Shown here piece by piece: positions 46,731-55,627 of a stretch of DNA of 64,000 nucleotides. Source of the stretch: Thiocystis minor (GTDB lineage Bacteria; Pseudomonadota; Gammaproteobacteria; Chromatiales; Chromatiaceae); NCBI RefSeq assembly GCF_016653465.1, contig NZ_NHSQ01000107.1, positions 1 to 64,000 on the forward strand, written 5' to 3'. Under the pieces are notes generated by a model. It saw only the letters and a program-made list of their open reading frames with translations. It was not told the origin of the DNA and made no database searches. Made by a program: the position numbers and the translations under genes. Numbering within the stretch: position 1 is the first letter of the stretch; each line of letters begins with the position of its first letter.

Positions 46731-47723
46731 TCAATCCACGCCCGCGCGGCGGTCCGCCTCGGCGGCACCCGAGGTATCGCCGGCGCGGCGCTTGGATTCG
46801 GCGATGATGCGCCAGTTATCCTTCTTGACGACGGCGTTCGCGCCAGCCAGATCGTTGGAACGCGCCGCGAGATTCCCCGCCTGACCGCCCTGCCCCTGCT
46901 CCATGCGCACCCTCGCAAGACGATTCCAGAGATAGGCTTCGCGCGGGGCGATCCGCAGCGAGCGCTCCAGCGAGGCGGCGGCGCCGGCGTAGTCGCCGGA
47001 CTGACGCTGCTGTTCCGCCTGACTGGCCAGTGCTTGCGCGGCCGGCGGCAGACTCGGCGCGGCGATGGGCGGAGCCGCAGGCGCGGGCGGAGCCGCAGGC
47101 GCGGGCGGAGCCGCCTTGACCGTCGGTTGCTCCGGCGCTGCTGGGGCGACTCTCGGCGGCGCGGGCTCAGCCTTCGCGACTGTCGGCGCGGGCGTCGGCC
47201 TGGGCGCGGGCGTGGCCTTCGCCACGGTCGGCGCGGGGGCTGGCGTCGCTGGCGGAGTCGGAATGGGTTTTCTGGGTGCGGACGGCGCGGCTTCGGGTGG
47301 TTTTGGCGCGGTTCGCGCAACCGATGGGGTCGCCGGTTTGGCTGGCGTGGCGGGTTTGACCGGTGCGGGCTTCGCGTCTGGCGTCGGCGTTGGCGTACCC
47401 TGGACCGTCCTGGGTGCGGCGGGCTTGACGGGCGCAGGTTCAGAGGCTGGCGGCGGCGGCGCCGGCTCGGGCTCGGGTGGCGCGCTGGGATCCCGATAGG
47501 CGTACAGCGTGGTTTTAGCTTTGGCCGGCGCGGCGGGTTTTGGTGTCGGTGCGGTCTTGCGGATGGTCTCGGGCGCGGGTGCGGCAACCGGTTCTTCTGC
47601 CGGCAAACGCGGCGCCACCTGAACCACCGGCGCGGGAGGTCCCTCGCGTGGTTCCATGGCGCAGGCGGTCAAGCCAACCACGGCCATCAGAATCGTCGGC
47701 AGTCTGGTCGATATGTCCATCAT
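46731..47723 (-). CDS. Pro/Ala-rich lipoprotein with TPR-like C-terminus
   Basis: About 330 residues. The N-terminus is a lipoprotein signal with lipobox LTAC (ILMAVVGLTACA), so it should be anchored in a membrane facing the periplasm. About 210 residues of Pro/Ala/Lys repeats follow, a likely spacer across the cell wall. The last 100 residues have TPR character: SGDYAGAAASLERSLRIAPR, then WNRLARVRMEQGQ. The function is unknown; a role in envelope biogenesis is suggested by the neighbouring PBP1b gene (48005-50434). The start at ATG 47723 gives the best signal peptide; a longer start at 47750 is possible. Confidence 0.78.
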   Translation of the reverse strand: MMDISTRLPTILMAVVGLTACAMEPREGPPAPVVQVAPRLPAEEPVAAPAPETIRKTAPTPKPAAPAKAKTTLYAYRDPSAPPEPEPAPPPPASEPAPVKPAAPRTVQGTPTPTPDAKPAPVKPATPAKPATPSVARTAPKPPEAAPSAPRKPIPTPPATPAPAPTVAKATPAPRPTPAPTVAKAEPAPPRVAPAAPEQPTVKAAPPAPAAPPAPAAPPIAAPSLPPAAQALASQAEQQRQSGDYAGAAASLERSLRIAPREAYLWNRLARVRMEQGQGGQAGNLAARSNDLAGANAVVKKDNWRIIAESKRRAGDTSGAAEADRRAGVD

Positions 47724-48004
47724 GGTTCTTGATCGCAAAGTGAATGTCATGTTGCCTTAAGGAAACTCCCGGCAAATAACATGCCGGACGGGGCATGCGC
47801 CCTGTCAGGACGTTTCAACCAAGTTCGCGGGAATGACGAATTCCCAATATTCAGAAAACGTTGCGACGGATCGCTCTTGCTTTCGTTGTCGTTCTTACTT
47901 TCGTTGTCGTTGTCGTTGTCGTTGTCGAATCGAATAACGACAACGACAACGATCATCGCGGATGCCCCGTTCCAAACCGCATCGTCTACCGCCCTGGACG
48001 CGGC
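47724..48004. other. Gap between mrcB and the lipoprotein gene, with a hexamer hairpin
   Basis: No gene seen. The right part holds the large GTTGTC hairpin (47914-47951), which could end mrcB transcription. The remainder shows nothing I recognise. Confidence 0.5.
47884..47951. repeat. Hexamer-hairpin repeat, copy 2
   Basis: Tandem GTTGTC units lead to a 14-base perfect stem: CGTTGTCGTTGTCG at 47914-47927, loop AATCGAATAA, CGACAACGACAACG at 47938-47951. Loop sequence ATCGAATA and arms are shared with the copies near 19.4 and 60.7 kb, but the flanks differ. Confidence 0.75.
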
Positions 48005-50434
48005 TTAATTGTAAAAATCGCTCATGAACAGGTTTTCGCCGCCCGCCGGCTGCCGCGGTTTCGGTGTTGGCGTGGGGGGCGGCGACTCGCGCTCGGCGAC
48101 CGGCTCCTCGATGGTTTGAGCGGCCGTCTTCGTGCCAGCGCCACCCGCCTGACCGGATCGCTTAGCGCCGGCGTTCCCGCCGCCGCCGCTGCCGCAGCGG
48201 GATGCACTGTCACCGATGTAGGGCACATTCGAGCGCCCGCAGGCATTCGCAATCACGACGCCATCGGGCGGAAACTCGGACAGCGGCTCATTGGGCAGCG
48301 CCAGCATGAAATCGCCCCACACCCGCAGCGCGCCGGTGCCGCCAGCGAGCCCCATGGGCTGGTAGTCGTCGCGGCCGACCCAGACCACGGCGACCTTGTC
48401 GCCCGAGAAGCCGGCGAACCAACTGTCGCGCATGTCGTCGGTGGTGCCGGTCTTGCCCGCCATGGTCATGCCTTCCGGCAATTTTTCCCCCAGCCAGCGG
48501 GCGGTCCCATGGGTCACCACCCGCTGCATGGCCCAGGTCGTGAGATAGGCGGCCTTGGGGTCGACGACCGCCTCGACGGCCAGTGGATAGCGGTTCAGCG
48601 GCCGCCCTTGGGCATCCACCACCTCGCGAATCGCCCGCAGCGGCGCGCGATAGCCGCTCGCCGCGATGGTTTGATACATCTGCGCCACTTCGAGCGGCGA
48701 CATGGAGACCGATCCCAGCAGCAGCGAGGGCACGACCCGGATCTTGCGCTGGACTCCGAGCTGATAGAGCGTCTCGGCGACCTTTTTCACACCGACACTG
48801 AGCCCAAGATTCACCGTCGCCAGATTCAGCGAACGGGCCAGCGCGTCGGAGAGTTGTACCGAGCCATTGACCCGACGGTCGTAGTTTTTCGGCTCCCAGC
48901 GTTTGTTGCCGTCGGGCAGGCTGACCGGGGTATCCTGGATGCTGGTGGTCAAAGTGAAACGCTGAGGTTGCGACAAAGCGGTCAAATAGACCGCCGGCTT
49001 GACCAGCGAGCCGATCGAGCGGACGGTATCCAGCGCCCGATTGAAGCCCGCGTAGCCCGGCTTGCGGCCCCCGGCCACGGCCAGCACCTCGCCCTGATCC
49101 ACCGAGGTCACCACCGCCGCGGTCTCCAGGGTTCCGGATTTCATGCCGCGGGATTTTTCCAGCGCGGCCAATTGGACGGGAAGCGAACGCTCGACCGTCG
49201 ACTGCACCAGCGGATCCAGGGTCGTGAAGATATTCAAACCTTCCGAGCGCAGATCCTCGTCGCGATAATCGCGTTGCAGTTGGCGCCTGACCAGCGAGAT
49301 GAAATCGGGATACTCGCCGACCGGACGCCCGCCGCCTTCCGCCAGCCCCAGGGGGGCCTGCTTGGCCTGCGCGGCGTCCTCAGCCACGATCACGCCATCG
49401 CGGACCATGAGATCCAGCACCAGATCGCGGCGCGTTTTGGCGGCTTGCGGATGACGTCGCGGATCCAGGCTGGAGGGCGCCTGAACCAGGCCGATCAGCA
49501 GCGCGGTTTCCGGGATCCCAATCTCGCTCAGCGATTTGTTGAAGAAAAAGGTACTCGCGAGCGCGAATCCGTGAATCGCGCGGCTGCCATCCTGACCGAG
49601 ATAAATCTCGTTGGCGTAGGCTTCCAGGATTTCTTCCTTGCTGTAGCGACGCTCCAGCAGGAGCGCCATATAGGCTTCCTTGAGCTTGCGCTCGAAGGTG
49701 CGGTCGGCGTTCAGATAGAAGTTCTTGACCAACTGTTGGGTCAGGGTGCTGGCGCCCTCGACCACCGAACCGGCCTGCAGGTTGCTGTAGGCGGCGCGCA
49801 GGATGCCCTTGGGATCGACGCCGAAGTGACGATCGAAATTGCGATCTTCGACCGCCATCAGGGTCTTGACCAGAAGTGGGGGGAGATCCTTGCCGCGCAC
49901 CAGCAAGCGATCCTCGTTATGCGTCGGATAAATGCTGGCGATCAGCATGGCATCGAGCCGGACCAGCGCCGGATCGGGGCCGCCAGCGGCATCCTTCAGG
50001 CCCGCGACCCGCTGGTCGGCAAGCTGGATATCGAGTTGTCGCCCCGGCTCCTGGCCATCCCAAAAGCGGAAAGGTCGGGTATGCACTCGAAAGTGCTCGC
50101 CCTCGCGACGATAGGTGCCCGGATTGGAAGGTTCGGCGGCCTGGCGATAATTGAGACGATCCAGTTCGGCCTGGAACTGTTCCGGATTCAGCGGGCGACC
50201 GGCATAGAGTTCGAGTGGGCGCGCGAAGACGCGCGCCGGCAGCGCCCAGCGCTGGCCCTCGAATTTACCCCGGACCACGCGGTCGAGGTGGACGCCATAG
50301 AGCAGACCGGCCACACCGATCCCCGCCGCGAGCAGGAACGTCCAGAACAACAGAACTCGGCCGAGACGAAAACGCTTGCGGGGAGATGGGCGCTTGCTCG
50401 CACGGGAAGCGGATTGACGACTTGCTGGGGCCAC
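48005..50434 (-). CDS. mrcB: Penicillin-binding protein 1B, bifunctional transglycosylase/transpeptidase
   Basis: An 809-residue class A PBP. A basic N-terminal tail and one membrane anchor (about 25-47) are followed by the UB2H-like region, the GT51 domain with VEDRNFDRHFGVD (about 195-207) and EGASTLTQQLVKNF (about 226-239), and a transpeptidase with the serine of SIGSLVKPAVY (S-L-V-K, about 475), SLN, and KTG in MAGKTGTTDDMR (about 660). It polymerises and crosslinks peptidoglycan. The first codon is GTG, which gives a sensible basic N-terminus; an ATG in another frame upstream is not used. The end is followed by a Pro-rich tail. Confidence 0.94.
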   Translation of the reverse strand: MAPASRQSASRASKRPSPRKRFRLGRVLLFWTFLLAAGIGVAGLLYGVHLDRVVRGKFEGQRWALPARVFARPLELYAGRPLNPEQFQAELDRLNYRQAAEPSNPGTYRREGEHFRVHTRPFRFWDGQEPGRQLDIQLADQRVAGLKDAAGGPDPALVRLDAMLIASIYPTHNEDRLLVRGKDLPPLLVKTLMAVEDRNFDRHFGVDPKGILRAAYSNLQAGSVVEGASTLTQQLVKNFYLNADRTFERKLKEAYMALLLERRYSKEEILEAYANEIYLGQDGSRAIHGFALASTFFFNKSLSEIGIPETALLIGLVQAPSSLDPRRHPQAAKTRRDLVLDLMVRDGVIVAEDAAQAKQAPLGLAEGGGRPVGEYPDFISLVRRQLQRDYRDEDLRSEGLNIFTTLDPLVQSTVERSLPVQLAALEKSRGMKSGTLETAAVVTSVDQGEVLAVAGGRKPGYAGFNRALDTVRSIGSLVKPAVYLTALSQPQRFTLTTSIQDTPVSLPDGNKRWEPKNYDRRVNGSVQLSDALARSLNLATVNLGLSVGVKKVAETLYQLGVQRKIRVVPSLLLGSVSMSPLEVAQMYQTIAASGYRAPLRAIREVVDAQGRPLNRYPLAVEAVVDPKAAYLTTWAMQRVVTHGTARWLGEKLPEGMTMAGKTGTTDDMRDSWFAGFSGDKVAVVWVGRDDYQPMGLAGGTGALRVWGDFMLALPNEPLSEFPPDGVVIANACGRSNVPYIGDSASRCGSGGGGNAGAKRSGQAGGAGTKTAAQTIEEPVAERESPPPTPTPKPRQPAGGENLFMSDFYN

Positions 50435-50652
50435 GGGTCAACACCATCCGCGCACGGGCGGGCGGCAGGGTTTGACAGGCGGCGAATGAGGGCTGGGATT
50501 TGAATACATCGGGAAGGTAGTCGGTCTTTTATCGGCGTTTCAGTTGCTTATCCTCCCATTTGCAGCCTTCCGATACAACCTTTCGCGGTGGCGGAATGGG
50601 ATTGGGCCGATCATCCAAGCGATATGCCGCAGTGTTCCAGCACGCAGCCTGC

Positions 50653-51027
50653 TTAAACATCTTCGATAAATTCCAATGCGTTGCCGTCTGGATCGCGACA
50701 AAAAAGCGCGCGCCGTCCCGAGCGGCTCAGAGTGTAGGGAAGTCCCTCGGCATCGAGACGCGCGATCAGCTCGTTCAGCGACGACACCAACAGCGCCGCA
50801 TGCCGATCGCGGCCGCCATGGGCGGGACGGCCATCGACCGGGTCCGGATTCGGCAGTTCCAACAGATGAATCTGTCGCGCCCCGACCCCGAGCCAGGCGC
50901 CTGGGAAGGGCAGCGCTGGCCGCTCCGGGAGAATCCTCAGACCCAGTACACCTTGATAGAAGCTTAGCGCTTTGGCGGTATCGGAAACAATCAGACTGAC
51001 ATGGTGGATGTCTCGCACGAGCGACAT
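50653..51027 (-). CDS. VOC (glyoxalase/bleomycin-resistance-like) family protein
   Basis: A 124-residue two-repeat VOC-fold protein. The start DIHHVSLIVSDTAKALSFYQ and the end RDPDGNALEFIED are typical; His (residue 8 or 9), a His in the HAALLV strand and Glu in ALEFIE are possible metal ligands. The substrate is unknown. AAGGAG lies just before the ATG, a strong ribosome site that settles the start. It is divergent from dapC, with a shared 113-base gap. Confidence 0.84.
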   Translation of the reverse strand: MSLVRDIHHVSLIVSDTAKALSFYQGVLGLRILPERPALPFPGAWLGVGARQIHLLELPNPDPVDGRPAHGGRDRHAALLVSSLNELIARLDAEGLPYTLSRSGRRALFCRDPDGNALEFIEDV

Positions 51028-51140
51028 GAGGTTCTCCTTGGCATGGAGCCGGCTAGAGCCTTGCACTATACTGGCTTTTCACATTCGAGCGGCACCGCTA
51101 AACCATGCGGTGACGGCACAAGATAGGCCATGCACTTCAG

Positions 51141-52370
51141 ATGAACCCGGACCTGGGACGCCTCCAACCCTACCCTTTCGAAAAGCTCGCCGCGCTCAAG
51201 CAGGGGCTCCAGCCACCCCGTGGGCAGGAGCCGATCGCCCTGCAGATTGGCGAGCCCAAGCACCCGACGCCATCCCTGATCACCGACGCACTGATCGCGC
51301 ATCTCCACCAACTGTCCGTCTACCCGACGACCCGTGGAACGCCCGAACTACGCGAGGCGATTGCCCGCTGGCTGACCGCCCGCTTCCAGCTCACCGACGG
51401 CGACGCCAACCGCCTGGGCATCGACCCGGAGCGTCAGATCCTGCCGGTGAATGGTACCCGCGAGGCGCTGTTCGCCGTTGCCCAGGCGGTCGTCGACCGC
51501 TCCCTCGCGCCGCTGGTGCTGATGCCGAATCCCTTTTATCAGATCTACGAGGGCGCGGCACTGCTCGCCGGAGCGGAACCCCGTTATCTGGCCTGCCGGG
51601 CGGACCACGGCTTCGTTCCCGATTTCGACGCCGTGGACGAGGCGACCTGGCAGCGCTGTCATCTCCTCTATCTCTGCTCGCCGGGCAATCCCACCGGAGC
51701 CGTCTTCGACCAGTCCACCTTCGTCCGTCTGATCGAACTCGCACACCGCCATGATTTCGTTATTGCCTCGGACGAATGCTATTCCGAACTCTATCTGGAC
51801 GAGAACGCCCCGCCGCTCGGGTTGCTCCAGGTCGCGGCGGCCATGGGCAACGCGAGCTTCAGCCGCTGTCTGGTCTTTCACAGCTTGTCCAAACGCTCCA
51901 ACGCACCCGGACTGCGCTCGGGTTTCGTCGCGGGAGACGCGGAGCTGATCGAGCGCTTTTTCGCCTATCGGACCTATCACGGCTGCGCCATGTCGCTGCC
52001 CATCCAGAGCGCCAGCCGCGCCGCCTGGAGCGACGAGTCGCATGTGCGCGAAAATCGCCGGCTGTATCGCGACAAGTTCGCCGCGGTCATGGAGATTCTA
52101 GGTGACGTTCTGCCCATGGACCGACCCGCCGCCGGATTTTATCTGTGGCCGGCAACGCCGATCCCGGATACCGAATTCGCGCGCAGGCTCTATGCCGAGG
52201 AAAACCTCAGCGTGCTGCCGGGCCGCTTTCTGTCGCGCGAGGTCGCGGGCGAGAACCCCGGAGAGAATCGCGTCCGTCTGGCGCTGGTCCCGCCGCTGGA
52301 CGAATGCGTGGACGCCGCGCGGCGGATCCGGCGCTGTGTCGAGCGAATCCAGCGCGAGCAAGGTGATTGA
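51141..52370 (+). CDS. dapC: Succinyldiaminopimelate transaminase
   Basis: A 409-residue class I/II PLP aminotransferase. PLP lysine lies in HSLSKRSNAPGLRSGF (Lys about 251); CSPGNPTGAVFD, SDECYSELYLDE and a C-terminal Arg are also seen. Family and neighbours (dapD, dapE downstream) point to DapC, which aminates N-succinyl-2-amino-6-ketopimelate in the succinylase route to diaminopimelate and lysine. The first of a co-directional block. A heptamer array follows its stop. Confidence 0.92.
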   Translation: MNPDLGRLQPYPFEKLAALKQGLQPPRGQEPIALQIGEPKHPTPSLITDALIAHLHQLSVYPTTRGTPELREAIARWLTARFQLTDGDANRLGIDPERQILPVNGTREALFAVAQAVVDRSLAPLVLMPNPFYQIYEGAALLAGAEPRYLACRADHGFVPDFDAVDEATWQRCHLLYLCSPGNPTGAVFDQSTFVRLIELAHRHDFVIASDECYSELYLDENAPPLGLLQVAAAMGNASFSRCLVFHSLSKRSNAPGLRSGFVAGDAELIERFFAYRTYHGCAMSLPIQSASRAAWSDESHVRENRRLYRDKFAAVMEILGDVLPMDRPAAGFYLWPATPIPDTEFARRLYAEENLSVLPGRFLSREVAGENPGENRVRLALVPPLDECVDAARRIRRCVERIQREQGD

Positions 52371-52399
52371 GTGAAATCTGAAACGAGCAGCCCGCTTCC

Positions 52400-52437
52400 C
52401 CTGACAACTGACAACTGACAACTGACAACTGACAACT
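52400..52437. repeat. Tandem heptamer array between dapC and the GNAT gene
   Basis: Five tandem TGACAAC units in the short gap after dapC. The same heptamer recurs at 55593-55610 with a related inverted array at 55386-55420. It lies only about 10 bases before the next start codon, so its copy number could affect translation of the next gene. Confidence 0.8.
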
Positions 52438-52447
52438 TTTGACTTCC

Positions 52448-53026
52448 ATGCAAATCCAGATACGTCAGTCCGACAACGCCGAGACGCCAGCCATTTGCGA
52501 TCTGATCAAGGCCGCGTTTGGCGGCGAGCAGGGATCGGAGGTCGCTCAATTGACGCGCGATCTGCTGGCCGACCCGAGCGCGCAACCCCTCCTGTCGCTG
52601 GTTGCCACGGCCCAGCGAACGGAGATCGGCGATCCCCCGCTCGGGCATATCCTCTTTACCCACGCCAAGATCCACACCAGCAGCGCGCCATCCGACCCCA
52701 TCCCGTCCGCCGCGATTCTGGCGCCGCTGGCCGTCCGCCCCGATGTCCAGTCCCAGGGGATCGGCGGTCGGCTGATCGCGAAAGGACTCGCGCGACTGAC
52801 GACAGCGGGCGTGGATCTGGTGTTTGTCCTTGGTCACCCCGGCTACTATTCCAAGCACGGCTTTGTCCCGGCCGGAAACCTCGGGCTTGACGCCCCCTAC
52901 CCCATTCCGCAGGAACACGCCGATGCCTGGATGGTCCAGGCGCTGCGGCCCGAACTCCTTGGGCGTGTGCAGGGGCAAGTGGCGTGTGCCGAGACGCTCG
53001 ACGATCCCCGGCACTGGCGCGAATAA
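52448..53026 (+). CDS. GNAT-family N-acetyltransferase
   Basis: A 192-residue acetyltransferase. Motif A (acetyl-CoA binding) reads LAPLAVRPDVQSQGIGGRLI (about 92-111), with the QSQGIG turn; FVLGHPGYYSKHGFVPAG is typical of the YhbS-like group. It acts in the cytosol on an unknown substrate. It lies between dapC and dapD. I chose the ATG at 52448; an in-frame TTG at 52439 lies inside the end of the heptamer array and is unlikely. Expression may depend on that array because no other ribosome site is clear. Confidence 0.84.
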   Translation: MQIQIRQSDNAETPAICDLIKAAFGGEQGSEVAQLTRDLLADPSAQPLLSLVATAQRTEIGDPPLGHILFTHAKIHTSSAPSDPIPSAAILAPLAVRPDVQSQGIGGRLIAKGLARLTTAGVDLVFVLGHPGYYSKHGFVPAGNLGLDAPYPIPQEHADAWMVQALRPELLGRVQGQVACAETLDDPRHWRE

Positions 53027-53056
53027 ACCTTCACTCTCAACCGATACGGAAAAAAC

Positions 53057-53878
53057 ATGACCGATCAACAGACCATCATCGTCGAAGCCTTCGAGCGCCG
53101 CGCCGAGATCACCCCGCGCAACGTCGAGACCCATGTCCGCGACGCCGTGCAAGACGCCATCGAGCGGCTGGATCGGGGCGACATCCGCGTCGCCGAGAAA
53201 CGCGACGGCGACTGGATGGTCAACGAATGGATCAAGAAGGCGGTACTGCTGTCGTTCCGCATCGAGGACAACTGGTTCATCAAGGGCGGCTTCACCAACT
53301 ATTACGACAAGGTCGCCTCCAAGTACGCCGACACCAACTCGCGCGAGTTCCGCGAGTCCGGCGTGCGCGTGGTGCCGCCGGCGACCGCTCGCAAGGGTTC
53401 CTACATCGCGCCGGGCTGCGTGCTCATGCCCTCCTACGTGAACATCGGCGCCTATGTCGACTCCGGTACCATGGTCGACACCTGGGCCACGGTCGGTTCC
53501 TGCGCCCAGATCGGCAAGAATGTACATCTGTCCGGCGGCGTCGGCATCGGCGGCGTGCTGGAGCCGGTGCAAGCCGCGCCGACCATCATCGAGGACAACT
53601 GTTTCATCGGTGCCCGCTCCGAGGTTGTCGAAGGCGTCATCGTCGGCGAGGGTGCGGTGATTTCGATGGGGGTCTACATCGGTCAAAGCACCAAGATCTA
53701 CAACCGCGAAACGGGCGAAATCCTCTACGGCCGAGTGCCGCCGGGCGCGGTCGTGGTCCCCGGCAATCTGCCGTCCAAGGATGGAACCTACAGCCTCTAC
53801 TGCGCGGTCATCATCAAGCAGGTGGACGCGAAAACCCGGAGCAAGGTGGGCATCAATGAACTGTTACGGGACATCTGA
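53057..53878 (+). CDS. dapD: Tetrahydrodipicolinate N-succinyltransferase
   Basis: A 273-residue left-handed beta-helix acyltransferase, the normal DapD length. Hexapeptide repeats are seen in [20 protein letters not shown] and [18 protein letters not shown]. It transfers succinyl from succinyl-CoA to tetrahydrodipicolinate, the first step of the succinylase route to diaminopimelate, which serves lysine and peptidoglycan. It is followed by yffB and dapE in the usual gammaproteobacterial order. A purine-rich stretch precedes the ATG. Confidence 0.96.
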   Translation: MTDQQTIIVEAFERRAEITPRNVETHVRDAVQDAIERLDRGDIRVAEKRDGDWMVNEWIKKAVLLSFRIEDNWFIKGGFTNYYDKVASKYADTNSREFRESGVRVVPPATARKGSYIAPGCVLMPSYVNIGAYVDSGTMVDTWATVGSCAQIGKNVHLSGGVGIGGVLEPVQAAPTIIEDNCFIGARSEVVEGVIVGEGAVISMGVYIGQSTKIYNRETGEILYGRVPPGAVVVPGNLPSKDGTYSLYCAVIIKQVDAKTRSKVGINELLRDI

Positions 53879-53902
53879 AGGCCGGACGGCGAGCCTCGCG
53901 CC

Positions 53903-55380
<1,478 letters not shown>

Positions 55381-55615
55381 GCGGTTGGCAGTTGGCAGTT
55401 GGCAGTTGGCAGTTGGCAGTGATCAGCATGGCCTCTCGAAGATTTCCACGCCCAGAGCCTTTGCCCATCGAACGAAATGAACCCACAGGCGGATCACCCG
55501 CTGGGGAAGCGGTCCACCGCTCAGTACGCATTGAAAATCCCTGGTGTCTTGGCAAGAACTGCTTTTTCAGGATTACTGATCGGTGACAAGCTGATAACTG
55601 ACAACTGACAACCGA
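55381..55615. repeat. Intergenic element with heptamer inverted ends downstream of dapE
   Basis: Left end: about five GTTGGCA heptamers at 55386-55420, then GTGATCAG. Right end: ACTGACA units and ACCGATCACTG at 55585-55618, which is the inverted counterpart of the left end. The 160 bases inside show no gene. The layout is like the two elements near 18.5 and 20.5 kb. It lies between the convergent dapE and the GGDEF-EAL gene, so it may also end transcription from both. Confidence 0.65.
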
Positions 55616-55627
55616 TCACTGTTCCTT

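Noticed and set aside
55386-55420. Tandem repeats considered as a CRISPR array
   Set aside because: Units are seven bases with no spacers, and no cas genes lie nearby. The same holds for the arrays at 18.6, 20.5 and 52.4 kb.
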